Assembly (NCBI RefSeq): GCF_005233875.1
Contig: NZ_SZPZ01000002.1
Coordinates: 682,001-746,000, forward strand
Source: Kribbella jiaozuonensis
GTDB taxonomy: Bacteria > Actinomycetota > Actinomycetes > Propionibacteriales > Kribbellaceae
Direction: 5' to 3'
Length of the DNA stretch: 64,000 bases
The notes beneath the pieces were generated by a model, which saw only the letters and a program-made list of their open reading frames with translations, searched no databases and had not been told where the DNA came from. Positions 45,215 through 54,192 of the stretch are shown one piece after another (positions within the stretch are counted from its first letter, which is position 1; each line of letters begins with the position of its first letter). The position numbers and the translations under genes are program-made.

Positions 45215-45225
45215 TTACTGTCGGG

Positions 45226-45231
45226 TAAGCT
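45226..45231 (+). promoter_or_regulatory. -10 box TAAGCT, leaderless promoter
   Basis: TAAGCT ends 7 nt before ATG 45239 of the DoxX-like gene. Confidence 0.55.
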
Positions 45232-45238
45232 CCGGCGC

Positions 45239-45601
45239 ATGTCGCGGAGCAAGAGCACCACCGGCCTGGCCGTTCTGTTCGGCGTGCTCGGATCCTTGCA
45301 TTTCCTGAAGCCGGAACCGTTCGAACAGATCGTTCCGCATGCTTTGCCGCGCAAGAAGGAACTTGTTTACGCCTCAGGTGCGGCCGAACTCGCCTGCGCG
45401 GCGGGTCTGCTGCACCCGCGCACGCGGAGATTGGCCGGATTGATGAGCGCCGGCCTGCTGGTCGCGGTATTCCCGGCGAATGTCCAGATGGCCGTCGACC
45501 TGCGCTCCAAGGGATCGCGGAAGGCGCAGGCAGTGGCCTACGCACGGTTGCCGCTGCAGCTCCCGTTGATCAGATGGGCGCTCAAGGCAGCCCGCGAGTG
45601 A
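45239..45601 (+). CDS. DoxX family membrane protein
   Basis: A 120-residue protein with about four hydrophobic helices. LAVLFGVLGSLHFLKPEPFE and VYASGAAELACAAGLL are typical of the DoxX/MauE-like group. DoxX relatives act in quinone-linked thiol oxidation or are of unknown role. It lies 88 bp before proS. Confidence 0.82.
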   Translation: MSRSKSTTGLAVLFGVLGSLHFLKPEPFEQIVPHALPRKKELVYASGAAELACAAGLLHPRTRRLAGLMSAGLLVAVFPANVQMAVDLRSKGSRKAQAVAYARLPLQLPLIRWALKAARE

Positions 45602-45688
45602 CCTGTGGATAACGTGGTGGGAGCATTACCACCAGACCGATATCCTCTGTGACGTCCCGTTCTCGACTTTGCACGCTTGGAGACTCCC

Positions 45689-47452
45689 GTGATTTTGCGT
45701 ATGTCGTCGCTGTTCCTCCGCACCCTTCGCGAGGATCCGGCGGACGCGGAGGTCCCGAGCCACAAGCTGCTCGTCCGCGCCGGGTACATCCGGCGCGCCG
45801 CGCCCGGTATCTACACCTGGCTGCCGCTGGGCCTGCGGGTGCTGCGCAACGTCGAGCGGATCGTCCGCGAGGAGATGGACGCGATCGGCGCGCAGGAGCT
45901 GGTGTTCCCGGCGCTGCTGCCCCGCGAGCCCTACGAGGCCACCGGCCGCTGGACGGAGTACGGGCCGAACATCTTCCGGCTGAAGGACCGCAAGGGCGCC
46001 GACATGCTGCTCGGTCCGACCCACGAGGAGATGTTCACGCTCGTCGTGAAGGACCTGTACTCGTCGTACAAGGACCTGCCGCTGTCGATCTACCAGATCC
46101 AGAACAAGTATCGCGACGAGGCGCGGCCGCGGGCCGGCGTGCTGCGCGGGCGTGAGTTCGTGATGAAGGACTCGTACTCCTTCGACATCGACGACGACGG
46201 CCTCGCCGCGTCGTACGAGAAGCATCGCGACGCGTACATCAAGATCTTCGACCGGCTCGGGTTCGACTACGTGATCGTCCAGGCGATGTCCGGCGCGATG
46301 GGCGGCTCGCGGTCCGAGGAGTTCCTCGCGATCGCGGAGAACGGCGAGGACACCTTCGTCCGCTCCCCGGGTGGGTACGCCGCCAACGTCGAGGCGGTCG
46401 TCGTGCCGCAGTCGCCGGCTGTCGACGCCTCGGCCGTGCCCGCGTCCGAGGTCGTGGACACGCCGGACACGCCGACGATCGACACCCTCGTGGACGCGCT
46501 GAACGCGAAGCACGCGCGCAGCGACGGTCGCGAGTGGACCGCCGCGGACACCTTGAAGAACGTGCTCGTGATGCTCGTGCACCCGGACGGGTCGCGCGAG
46601 CCGCTGGCGATCGGCGTCCCGGGAGACCGGGCGATCGACGAGAAGCGGCTCGGCGCGCAGGTCGAGCCGGCCGAGGTCGTTGCCTTCGAGGAGGCGGACT
46701 TCGAGAAGTACCCGTCGCTGGCGAAGGGCTACATCGGTCCCGGCGTGCTCGGCAAGGAGAACACGTCGGGCATCCGCTACCTGCTCGATCCGCGGGTGGC
46801 CGAGGGCTCCGCGTGGGTGACGGGTGCGGACAAGTCCGGTTTCCACGTCATCAACCTGGTGCACGGTCGCGACTTCACCGCGGACGGGACAATCCAGGCC
46901 GCCGAGGTGCGTGACGGTGACGAGGCGCCGGACGGTTCGGGTGCGCTGGAGTCGGCGCGCGGGATCGAGATGGGCCACATCTTCCAGCTCGGCCGCAAGT
47001 ACGCCGATGCCCTCGACCTGAAGGTCCTCGACCAGAACGGCAAGCTTGTCACGGTCACGATGGGTTCGTACGGCGTCGGCGTCACCCGCGCGGTGGCGGC
47101 GATCGCCGAGGGCAACCACGACGAGCTCGGTCTGGTCTGGCCGCGTGAGATCGCGCCGGCCGACGTCCACCTTGTTGCCACTGGCAAGGATTCCGAGGTC
47201 TTCTCGAAGGCGGCCGAGCTTGCCGCCGAGCTGGAGTCCCGTGGTCTGTCGGTGATCTACGACGACCGCGAGAAGGTCTCACCTGGCGTGAAGTTCAAGG
47301 ACGCAGAGCTCATCGGCGTTCCCACGATCGCCGTCGTCGGCAAGGGCCTCGCCGACGGCACGATCGAGGTGAAGGACCGCCGCTCGGGCGACCGCACCGA
47401 CGTACCGGTCGCCGACGTCGTCGACCACCTGGTCGCGGCCGTCCGCAGCTGA
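45689..47452 (+). CDS. proS: Proline-tRNA ligase
   Basis: A 587-residue class II aminoacyl-tRNA synthetase of the bacterial type. Motif 1 ([20 protein letters not shown]) and motif 2 ([20 protein letters not shown]) lie in the first 170 residues. The inserted INS editing domain spans about 215-385 and motif 3 is [13 protein letters not shown] near 455. The C-terminal anticodon-binding domain completes it. GTG 45689 is chosen because GGAG lies 6 nt upstream. The gene lies downstream of dxr-rseP-ispG as in other actinobacteria and ends at a strong terminator. Confidence 0.97.
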   Translation: MILRMSSLFLRTLREDPADAEVPSHKLLVRAGYIRRAAPGIYTWLPLGLRVLRNVERIVREEMDAIGAQELVFPALLPREPYEATGRWTEYGPNIFRLKDRKGADMLLGPTHEEMFTLVVKDLYSSYKDLPLSIYQIQNKYRDEARPRAGVLRGREFVMKDSYSFDIDDDGLAASYEKHRDAYIKIFDRLGFDYVIVQAMSGAMGGSRSEEFLAIAENGEDTFVRSPGGYAANVEAVVVPQSPAVDASAVPASEVVDTPDTPTIDTLVDALNAKHARSDGREWTAADTLKNVLVMLVHPDGSREPLAIGVPGDRAIDEKRLGAQVEPAEVVAFEEADFEKYPSLAKGYIGPGVLGKENTSGIRYLLDPRVAEGSAWVTGADKSGFHVINLVHGRDFTADGTIQAAEVRDGDEAPDGSGALESARGIEMGHIFQLGRKYADALDLKVLDQNGKLVTVTMGSYGVGVTRAVAAIAEGNHDELGLVWPREIAPADVHLVATGKDSEVFSKAAELAAELESRGLSVIYDDREKVSPGVKFKDAELIGVPTIAVVGKGLADGTIEVKDRRSGDRTDVPVADVVDHLVAAVRS

Positions 47453-47462
47453 ACCAACCGTA

Positions 47463-47497
47463 AACCGGCCCCACTCCGAAGCGGAGCGGGGCCGGTT
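47463..47497 (+). terminator. Rho-independent terminator of proS
   Basis: AACCGGCCCC-A-CTCCG and CGGAG-C-GGGGCCGGTT form a stem of 15 pairs with one mismatch and a short loop, 10 nt after the proS stop, followed by T-rich TCTGCATTTTC. Confidence 0.88.
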
Positions 47498-47554
47498 CTG
47501 CATTTTCTTCGGTCGAGCGTGTCGAGGAACGCCGGTCGGCTCCGATCCCGGGGT

Positions 47555-47576
47555 GAGACGCCAGAGGGGGCGTCTC
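47555..47576. repeat. Perfect inverted repeat before the FAD oxidoreductase gene
   Basis: GAGACGCC-AGAGGG-GGCGTCTC, 8-bp arms with a 6-nt loop, ends 9 nt before the Shine-Dalgarno. It could be an operator or an mRNA hairpin affecting initiation. Confidence 0.5.
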
Positions 47577-47595
47577 GGAATCCAGGGAGTTGGCG

Positions 47596-48972
47596 ATGAC
47601 GGAATCTGTGGTGGTTGGGCGGGCGATCGACGAGCTTCGCGGGGTTGTCCGCGGGGAGGTCCTCGTCGACGGGGACGCGGAGTACGCCGAGGCCGGGCGC
47701 GTGATGATGGCCGAGGGACGGCCGAGCGTGGTGGTTCGCTGTGCCGGTGCGGCTGACGTGGTGGCTGCGCTGAGGTACGCCGAGGCGCAGGACCTGCCCG
47801 TCGCCGTACGCAGCGGTGGGCACAACGCGGCCGGGTTCGGTACGAACGACGGTGGCGTGGTGATCGACGTACGGCCGATGGACGAGGTCAAGGTGCTGCC
47901 GGACGAGGTCGTTCGGGTCGGCGTCGGCGCGACCTGGGGCAACGTAGCCGCGGGGCTCGCGAAGCTCGGGTTGGCGATCTCGTCGGGGGACACGGCGAGC
48001 GTCGGCGTCGGCGGGTTGATGGCCGGCGGCGGCATCGGCTGGATGGTCCGCAAGCACGGGCTCGCGATCGACAACGTGGTGTCGGCCGAGGTGGTCACGG
48101 CCGACGGTTCGGTACGCCGGGTCGACGCCGCGAACGAGCCGGAGTTGTTCTGGGGACTGCGCGGCGCCGCCGGCAGCCTCGGCGTCGTCACGTCGTACGA
48201 CATCACCGCCGTACGTCAGCCGACCGTGCACTTCGGCACGCTGCTGTATCCGTGGACCCAAACTGCAGAGGTGCTCAAGGGCTGGGCGGAGTACGCCGCG
48301 CACGCGCCCGCGGAGGTCACGTCGTCGCTGCAACTCGCGCCGACGATGATGGCCGATCGTCAGGTGCCGGTCGCCATCATGGTCTGCGTTGCCGGCGACC
48401 CTGCGCTCCTCGAACCGCTGCGCAACCTCGGCACGCTGCTCACCGACAAGGTCGCCGAGGTGCCGTACGCCGAGGTGTTCTCGGACATGTCGATGCCGGC
48501 GGAGTGGCGTCCGCGGATCCGCAACGGCTTCTTCGACTCGTGGTCAGTTGAACTCGCCGACCGCCTGCTCGAAGCCCGTCAGCAGATCCCGGCGATGGCG
48601 ATGGAGATCCGGTCACTCGGCGGTGCGTTCGGCGAGATGCCCGCGGACGCGACCGCGTTCGCCCACCGCGATGCGCAGTTCATGGTCAACTCGGTGGTGA
48701 TGGGAACGCCCGACGCACAGGCCGCGCAGGACTTCGACGCGTTCTGGCAGACGCTGCGGCCGAACGGCGCGTACGTGAACTTCCTGTCCAACCCGACCGA
48801 CGCCGACCTCGACAACTGCTACCCGGAATCCCACCGCGCCCGGTTGGCCGCGCTCAAGCAGGCGGTCGATCCGGGACATGTGTTCCGCAGCGCGTTGAGT
48901 GTCGCGCCGCGCCCGGAGTGGACCGGCGGCCGCCGTCACTTGATGAGGTGGGCGATGCGGTCGCGGAGGTAG
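47596..48972 (+). CDS. FAD-binding oxidoreductase of the BBE/PCMH type
   Basis: A 458-residue berberine bridge enzyme-like oxidase. The FAD domain has VRSGGHNAAGFGTNDGG (about residues 73-89), whose histidine is the usual 8-alpha-histidyl FAD attachment site; the second cysteinyl attachment site is not obvious. TASVGVGGLMAGGGIGW follows. The C-terminal BBE motif is NCYPESHRARLAALKQAVDP. Substrate (alcohol, sugar or phenolic) unknown. ATG 47596 has GGGAG 6 nt upstream. The last 37 nt overlap the sigma factor gene, tail to tail. Confidence 0.9.
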   Translation: MTESVVVGRAIDELRGVVRGEVLVDGDAEYAEAGRVMMAEGRPSVVVRCAGAADVVAALRYAEAQDLPVAVRSGGHNAAGFGTNDGGVVIDVRPMDEVKVLPDEVVRVGVGATWGNVAAGLAKLGLAISSGDTASVGVGGLMAGGGIGWMVRKHGLAIDNVVSAEVVTADGSVRRVDAANEPELFWGLRGAAGSLGVVTSYDITAVRQPTVHFGTLLYPWTQTAEVLKGWAEYAAHAPAEVTSSLQLAPTMMADRQVPVAIMVCVAGDPALLEPLRNLGTLLTDKVAEVPYAEVFSDMSMPAEWRPRIRNGFFDSWSVELADRLLEARQQIPAMAMEIRSLGGAFGEMPADATAFAHRDAQFMVNSVVMGTPDAQAAQDFDAFWQTLRPNGAYVNFLSNPTDADLDNCYPESHRARLAALKQAVDPGHVFRSALSVAPRPEWTGGRRHLMRWAMRSRR

Positions 48973-50168
48973 TTCTGTTCGGCCGTGTTGCGGGTGCGCT
49001 CCAGCGCGGCGAGGTAATTCGACCGGGCCAGGTCCGGGCGACCGGCGAGCTCGTGCAGGTGGGCGAGGACCGACAGCCGGCGATGGTGCTCACCGAGGTA
49101 TTTGTCGTCGGCCAGCCCTTCGACGATCGCGATGCCCGCGTCCGGACCCTCGGTCATCGCGATCGCGACGGCGGCGCCCAGCGTCACCATCGGACTCGGG
49201 TCGACCTTCTCGAGGAGCCGGTACAGGCCGACGATCTGTTCCCAGTCGGTGGTCTCGACCGAGTCGGCCTCGCTGTGCACCGCCGCGATCGCCGCCTCCA
49301 GTTGGTACGGGCCGACGGCGCCGGTGCGCAGGGTCTCCTCGACGATGCGAGTGCCCTGGGCGATCTCGTCGGCGTACCAGCGCGACCGGTCCTGCCGATC
49401 GGCCGGAATCAGATTGCCGCCGGGTCCGGTCCGCGCGTCGCGGCGGGCGTGGGTGAGGGTCATCAGCGCCAGCAGGCCGGCCACCTCGCCCGCCTCGCCC
49501 GTGGCCTGACACAGCAGGCGGGTGATCCGGAGTGCCTCCTCGGCGAGATCCACGCGTTGCAACGAATCGCCCGCGCTCGCGGTGTGACCCTCGTTGAAGA
49601 TCAGATACAGGACCTGCAGTACGGCGGCCAGGCGCTCGTCGTACTCCTCGGCCGTCGGGAGCTCGAACGGGGCGTCCTTGATCAACCGCTTCGCCCGGCT
49701 GATGCGCTGCGCGACGGTGCTCTCGCTGACGAGCAGGGCGGCGGCTACCTCGGCGGTGGTGAGGCCGCCGACCGAGCGCAACGTCAGCGCGATCTGCGAC
49801 GCCGGAGTCAGCGCCGGATGACAACACAGCACCAGCAGCCGGATCGTGTCGTCGGCGTCCTCGTGGTAGTCGTCGGGGTCGTACTGGTCGGCCGGCGCCC
49901 GCAGGAAGTCGTTCAGCTCGCGCTGCCGTCGCGCGTTGTCACGCCGCCAGCCGTCCATCATCCGGCGGGACGCGACGCTGATCAGCCAGCCGATCGGCTG
50001 CTCCGGTACGCCGTTCGCGCCCCACTGCACGAACGCGTCGACGAGCGCCTCCTGTACGGCGTCCTCGCACTGGTCGAACGCGTCGTACCTCCGGACCAGC
50101 ACCGCCAACGCCCGCGGCGCCGCCGCCCGAATCGCTGCTTCGAGCTCGGATGCCGCGGGACCGGTCAC
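48936..50168 (-). CDS. ECF sigma factor of the ECF42 type with C-terminal extension
   Basis: A 410-residue sigma-70 family protein. Region 2 (about 15-80: EDAVQEALVDAFVQWGANG, WLISVASRRMMDGWRRDNA) and region 4 (about 125-180: TTAEVAAALLVSESTVAQRI) are followed by a ~220-residue helical extension with TPR-like repeats (YLIFNEGHTASAG, LEAAIAAVHSEA, LYRLLEKVDPSPMV). This architecture, together with an adjacent YCII/DGPF gene, defines ECF42. In that group the extension, not an anti-sigma factor, controls activity. GTG 50168 overlaps the YCII stop (GTGA). Confidence 0.93.
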   Translation of the reverse strand: MTGPAASELEAAIRAAAPRALAVLVRRYDAFDQCEDAVQEALVDAFVQWGANGVPEQPIGWLISVASRRMMDGWRRDNARRQRELNDFLRAPADQYDPDDYHEDADDTIRLLVLCCHPALTPASQIALTLRSVGGLTTAEVAAALLVSESTVAQRISRAKRLIKDAPFELPTAEEYDERLAAVLQVLYLIFNEGHTASAGDSLQRVDLAEEALRITRLLCQATGEAGEVAGLLALMTLTHARRDARTGPGGNLIPADRQDRSRWYADEIAQGTRIVEETLRTGAVGPYQLEAAIAAVHSEADSVETTDWEQIVGLYRLLEKVDPSPMVTLGAAVAIAMTEGPDAGIAIVEGLADDKYLGEHHRRLSVLAHLHELAGRPDLARSNYLAALERTRNTAEQNYLRDRIAHLIK

Positions 50169-50572
50169 GCTTCGCCGGCTCCCTCGATGAAGGCCAGCTG
50201 GGCAACGAACTCGTCGTGGTCCTGATTGATCTCGCGGAGCTCGACCCGACGGAACTCTGCCAGCGGGATCAACGCCGCGATCTCCAGCGCCCGCTCCACC
50301 GACGCGCAGTTCAGGATCATCGCTCCGGCCAGGAACTCCTTCGTCTCCAGCAGCGGACGGTCCGAGATCACCGGCGTACCGGCGACGAGCTGGACGTCCT
50401 TCTCCTCGCCCGGGTCGTTGAGCCTGAGAACCGACACCAGCTCTCCGCTCGTCAGCAGCTCCCGCGCGGTGGCCGCGATTCCGGCCGGTCCGCCGGACAT
50501 CTCGAACAGCTGTTGCTCGGTGAACTGCTTGATGGCCTCGGCGTTGTTGTGGATCAGCAGTAGGAACTTCAC
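50165..50572 (-). CDS. YCII-related (DGPF) protein
   Basis: A 135-residue YCII-fold protein starting at GTG with MKFLLLIHNN. The family's D-G-P-F/Y-x-E-x-K-E motif is altered to DRPLLETKEF (about residues 73-82). It is encoded just upstream of the ECF42 sigma factor in one operon with a 4-nt overlap, the usual pairing; its role in sigma control is not established. GGGAG precedes the start. Confidence 0.88.
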   Translation of the reverse strand: MKFLLLIHNNAEAIKQFTEQQLFEMSGGPAGIAATARELLTSGELVSVLRLNDPGEEKDVQLVAGTPVISDRPLLETKEFLAGAMILNCASVERALEIAALIPLAEFRRVELREINQDHDEFVAQLAFIEGAGEA

Positions 50573-50619
50573 CCCGCCATTCTCCCGGATCGAGTGTCAT
50601 AACTCTCAATGCGTGCTGT

Positions 50620-50648
50620 AAGGGTTGAGTCGTACAACGCCCTTACCT
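50620..50648. promoter_or_regulatory. Inverted repeat in the divergent YCII/permease region
   Basis: GTAAGGG (50620-50626) and CCCTTAC (50642-50648) are perfect arms around 15 nt that also contain TTG...CAA. It lies in the 90-bp gap between two divergent genes and is a candidate operator or sigma-factor recognition region. Confidence 0.5.
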
Positions 50649-50662
50649 GATCATCGGGCTCT

Positions 50663-51433
50663 GTGCCTGATGTTTCGTTGTGGACGTTGCTGTTCCTGGT
50701 GATCGCCGCCTTCGCGGCCGGCTGGATCGATGCCGTGGTCGGCGGTGGTGGGCTGCTGCAGTTGCCCGCGATGCTGCTCGGCCTGCCGAACGCGTCGCCG
50801 GCGCAGATCCTGTCGACGAACAAGATCTCGTCGCTGTGCGGTACGACGACCAGCGCGGTCACATTCGGCGTGAAGGTCCGGCCGGACAAGAAGACCGTCC
50901 TGCCGCTGGCGATCCTGGCCGGGCTCGGCGCGGCGACCGGTGCGTTGGTCGCGACGAAGATCCCGATGTCGTGGTTCAAGCCGATCGTGCTGGTGCTGCT
51001 GATCGTGGTCGCGATCTACACCGCGATGAAGCCGTCCCTCGGCGCGCGGACCGCGTTGCGCTTCGACGGCCGCGACCATTACCTCGCGGCGAGCGGCGTC
51101 GGCGTACTCATCGGCTTCTACGACGGCGCGGTCGGGCCGGGGACGGGCTCGTTCCTGATCTTCGCCCTGGTCGGGCTGCTCGGGTACAACTTCCTGCAGG
51201 CCAGCGCCAAGGCGAAGATCGCCAACGTCGCCACCAACCTCGGCGCGATCCTCGTCTTCGCCCTCCACGGCGCACCCCTGTGGGGACTCGGCCTGATCAT
51301 GGGCGCGGCCAACATGCTCGGCGGTCTCCTCGGCGCCCGTACTGCGGTCGCTCGCGGCAGCCGGTTCGTCCGGGTCGTCTTCCTGGTTGTCGTCTCTGCT
51401 CTGATCATGCGCCTGGCCTGGGACGTGTTCTAG
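50663..51433 (+). CDS. TSUP family permease (TauE/SafE-like)
   Basis: A 256-residue membrane protein with about eight helices. The two TSUP repeats show as FAAGWIDAVVGGGGLLQLPA (about 16-35) and FYDGAVGPGTGSFLIFAL (about 152-169), whose glycine motifs are family hallmarks. It exports or imports small sulfur-containing or other organic anions; substrate unknown. It is divergent from the YCII-ECF42 pair. Confidence 0.9.
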   Translation: MPDVSLWTLLFLVIAAFAAGWIDAVVGGGGLLQLPAMLLGLPNASPAQILSTNKISSLCGTTTSAVTFGVKVRPDKKTVLPLAILAGLGAATGALVATKIPMSWFKPIVLVLLIVVAIYTAMKPSLGARTALRFDGRDHYLAASGVGVLIGFYDGAVGPGTGSFLIFALVGLLGYNFLQASAKAKIANVATNLGAILVFALHGAPLWGLGLIMGAANMLGGLLGARTAVARGSRFVRVVFLVVVSALIMRLAWDVF

Positions 51434-51436
51434 GGT
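51431..51436 (+). promoter_or_regulatory. -10 box TAGGGT, leaderless promoter
   Basis: TAGGGT begins in the permease stop codon (TAG) and ends 6 nt before ATG 51443 of the methyltransferase gene. Confidence 0.5.
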
Positions 51437-51442
51437 CTGGGG

Positions 51443-52195
51443 ATGGTGGACTACAACGGTCGGATGGGGAGTGTGTACGTCGCTGGCCGGGGGATCCCGC
51501 CGGCCGAGGTACGGCGGTGGAGCGCGGCGTTCGCGACGTACCTGCCGGAGCGGCGGCCGCTGGACGTGCTCGACCTCGGGAGCGGGACCGGTCGGCTCAC
51601 CCCGGGGCTGGCTGAGGAGTTCCAGGGGCAGGTGTACGGCGTGGAGCCGTCGGACCGGATGCGTGCGGCGGCCGAACCGCATCCGCGCGTGACCTATCTG
51701 AAGGGCAGCGCCGAGGAGATTCCGTTGCCTGAGGCATCGGTTGACGCGGTGCTGATGTTCCTGACGTTCCACCACTGGACCGATCCCTTGCAGGGGCTCC
51801 GGGAAGTCCGCCGGGTGTTGCGGCCCGGGGGAGTGGGTCTGCTGCGGACTCAGTTCTCGGACGTGATGCCGGACCTGTTCTGGTACCGGTACTTTCCGTC
51901 TGCGCGCGAGGTCGACGCGACGATGTACGTCTCGGTCGCTGAGGCGCAGGCGCTCGCGGTGGAGGCGGGGCTGACGCCGGGCGAGGACCTCGTACGGATC
52001 ACCGCCGAGGAGCCGCGGACGTTGCGGGAGACCTACGAGCGGCTCAAGCTGCGGGCGTTGTCGACGTTCGAGTACCTGCCGGAGGAGGAGGTCGAGCCGG
52101 GGTTCGAACGGTTCGCGGCGGACGCGGAGCTGGATCCGGACCGGGCTATGCCGGTGTACGACGCGACGATGCTGGTGCTTACGCGTCCCAGCTGA
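51443..52195 (+). CDS. Class I SAM-dependent methyltransferase
   Basis: A 250-residue methyltransferase. Motif I is VLDLGSGTGRLTPGLA (about residues 42-57), motif II VYGVEPSDRM, and the later VDAVLMFLTFHHW is motif IV. It belongs to the UbiE/Methyltransferase-11 type. Substrate unknown. It converges on the P450 gene with a 17-nt overlap. Confidence 0.9.
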   Translation: MVDYNGRMGSVYVAGRGIPPAEVRRWSAAFATYLPERRPLDVLDLGSGTGRLTPGLAEEFQGQVYGVEPSDRMRAAAEPHPRVTYLKGSAEEIPLPEASVDAVLMFLTFHHWTDPLQGLREVRRVLRPGGVGLLRTQFSDVMPDLFWYRYFPSAREVDATMYVSVAEAQALAVEAGLTPGEDLVRITAEEPRTLRETYERLKLRALSTFEYLPEEEVEPGFERFAADAELDPDRAMPVYDATMLVLTRPS

Positions 52196-53333
52196 CGCGC
52201 AGCGCGGACGGCTTGCGGAAGACGAGGCCGCGCGGTGGAGGCGAGTCGTCGGCCAGGCGGAGGCCGGGGAGTCGGAGGGCTGCTTCCAGGGCGGTGAGCG
52301 TCTCGAGGCGGGTCAGGTGCATACCGAGGCAGATGTGCGGGCCGCTGGCGAAGGCGAGGTGGCGGCGGGCGTTGGGTCGGCGTACGTCGTACGTGTCGGG
52401 CGACTCGAACACCTCGGGGTCGCGGCCGGCGCCGGCGAGGGAGACGGTGACCATGTCGCCGCGGCGGATCTGCGTGCCGGCGAGCTCGATGTCGCGGGTG
52501 GCGTAGCGGTCGACGACGGCGGCGGCCGGTTCGAGGCGGAGCGACTCCTCCATGGCGTTCGGGAGGAGGGACGGGTCGGCGAGGACCAGGTCGAGTTGGT
52601 CGGGGTTGGTCAGGAGGTGCCAGAGGGCGTTGGTGATCATGCCCTCGGTGGTCTCGATACCGCCGAACATCAGCACGGCGGCGTTCGCGACCACCTCGTC
52701 CACACCGAGCCCGGCATGCGCGGCCGCGGCGATCAGCGAATCCGAAGAGTCGATGCCCGCGGCAACATGCTTGTGCAGCTCGCCGAAGGCCGCGGCGCCC
52801 TCGGCGGTCACCGGGTGGCCGGCCGAGACACCGGACACGGACGCGGAGATCGCCGTGTACCAGTCGAGCACGGTGGCGGCGGACGCCGGCGGAAGCCCGA
52901 GCGAGTAGGCAACCACGGCAACCGACAACGGCCCCGCGAGTGTCGTCCGAAGGTCCGCGGACGGGCGCGCGGCGCCGGCCGCGCCCGGGGTCTGGCCGGC
53001 GTTGCGTCGAGCGGCAGCCATCAGTTCGTTCACGGTCTGTTCGACCGGGGTGGTGAAGCGGCGGCGGGTTTCGGCGAGGGTGAAGGGGGATTCGAAGGGG
53101 TCTCGGTGTGACTTGTGGTTTGCGCCGTCGAGGGAGAGCATCGACGGGCCGACGACCTGGGCGGTCGAGAAGCGGGGATCGTCGACGGTGAACGTGTCTG
53201 GGTCCCGCAGGACTGTGAGCGCGAGCGCGCGCGAGGTGACCATCCAGGTGTTCAGCGGCTCGATCCAGCCGATCGGGCGGATCGCAGCTAGCGTCGGATG
53301 CGGGTCGGTTTCGAGGTCTTCAACGGTCACCAC
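52179..53333 (-). CDS. Cytochrome P450
   Basis: A 384-residue soluble bacterial P450. The I-helix has MFGGIETTEGMI (in place of the usual AGxDTT, with Glu-Thr-Thr), the K-helix E-x2-R is ESLRLEP, and the haem loop is FASGPHICLG (about residues 327-336) with the cysteine ligand. The Glu for Asp change in the I-helix acid-alcohol pair is common in some actinobacterial families. Substrate unknown. No ferredoxin gene is adjacent. GTG 53333 follows TACGCT by 6 nt, which decides the start; GTG 53330 is next. Confidence 0.92.
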   Translation of the reverse strand: MVTVEDLETDPHPTLAAIRPIGWIEPLNTWMVTSRALALTVLRDPDTFTVDDPRFSTAQVVGPSMLSLDGANHKSHRDPFESPFTLAETRRRFTTPVEQTVNELMAAARRNAGQTPGAAGAARPSADLRTTLAGPLSVAVVAYSLGLPPASAATVLDWYTAISASVSGVSAGHPVTAEGAAAFGELHKHVAAGIDSSDSLIAAAAHAGLGVDEVVANAAVLMFGGIETTEGMITNALWHLLTNPDQLDLVLADPSLLPNAMEESLRLEPAAAVVDRYATRDIELAGTQIRRGDMVTVSLAGAGRDPEVFESPDTYDVRRPNARRHLAFASGPHICLGMHLTRLETLTALEAALRLPGLRLADDSPPPRGLVFRKPSALRVSWDA

Positions 53334-53339
53334 GGGACC

Positions 53340-53345
53340 AGCGTA
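53340..53345 (-). promoter_or_regulatory. -10 box TACGCT, leaderless P450 promoter
   Basis: On the minus strand TACGCT (53345 to 53340) ends 6 nt before GTG 53333. Confidence 0.5.
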
Positions 53346-53441
53346 CGGATAGAACCACTTACTACACTGGTATTGCTGAGACAGATCGGATATGAACGAC
53401 TCAGCGGGCCTCCGGGTTACGAATCCTTCAGCATCGCCCTC

Positions 53442-53447
53442 TAGGGT
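53442..53447 (+). promoter_or_regulatory. -10 box TAGGGT, leaderless hisA promoter
   Basis: TAGGGT ends 7 nt before ATG 53455. The operon that follows hisA may share this promoter. Confidence 0.6.
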
Positions 53448-53454
53448 GTGGGCC

Positions 53455-54192
53455 ATGTCAGACAACCTGGTGCTCCTACCTGCCGTCGATGTGGCGGACG
53501 GGCAGGCGGTTCGGCTGGTGCAGGGTGAGGCCGGGAGCGAGACGTCGTACGGCGATCCGCTGGCTGCCGCGATGGCCTGGCAGGACGCCGGCGCGGAGTG
53601 GATCCACCTGGTCGACCTCGACGCCGCGTTCGGCCGTGGCAGCAACCGGGAACTGCTGGCCGAGGTGACCGGCAAGCTGGACGTCCAGGTCGAGCTGTCC
53701 GGTGGCATCCGCGACGACGACTCCCTGGAAGCCGCGCTGGCGACCGGCGCGCGGCGCGTCAACATCGGCACCGCCGCGCTCGAGGACCCGGAGTGGTGCG
53801 ACCGGATCATCCAGCAGTACGGCGACCGGATCGCGATCGGCCTCGACGTCCGCGGCCGGACGCTGGCCGCCCGCGGCTGGACCAAGGAAGGCGGCGACCT
53901 GTACGAGGTGCTCGACCGGCTGGAAGCGGCCGGCTGCGAGCGCTACGTGGTCACCGACGTCACCAAGGACGGCATGCTCCAGGGCCCGAACCTGGACCTG
54001 TACCGCGACCTGTGTGCGCGCACCGACAAGCCGATCATCGCGTCCGGCGGCGTCTCGAGCCTCGACGATCTCAGGGCTCTGAGCACGCTGGTCCCGGACG
54101 GCGTGGAAGGCGTGATCGTCGGCAAGGCCCTGTACGCCGGCGCGTTCACCCTGACCGAGGCACTCGAGCTCACGCGTGGAGGCGACAAGTGA
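53455..54192 (+). CDS. hisA: Phosphoribosyl isomerase (HisA/PriA)
   Basis: A 245-residue TIM-barrel isomerase of histidine synthesis (ProFAR to PRFAR); in actinobacteria lacking trpF the same protein also acts in tryptophan synthesis as Pri[19 protein letters not shown] opens the barrel with the catalytic Asp; [17 protein letters not shown] and the second acid in [14 protein letters not shown] follow. The start is set by the -10 box and agrees with homologues. Its stop overlaps the GTG of the reductase-HAD fusion gene, an unusual neighbour, since hisF normally lies close by and is here 9.2 kb away. Confidence 0.95.
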   Translation: MSDNLVLLPAVDVADGQAVRLVQGEAGSETSYGDPLAAAMAWQDAGAEWIHLVDLDAAFGRGSNRELLAEVTGKLDVQVELSGGIRDDDSLEAALATGARRVNIGTAALEDPEWCDRIIQQYGDRIAIGLDVRGRTLAARGWTKEGGDLYEVLDRLEAAGCERYVVTDVTKDGMLQGPNLDLYRDLCARTDKPIIASGGVSSLDDLRALSTLVPDGVEGVIVGKALYAGAFTLTEALELTRGGDK

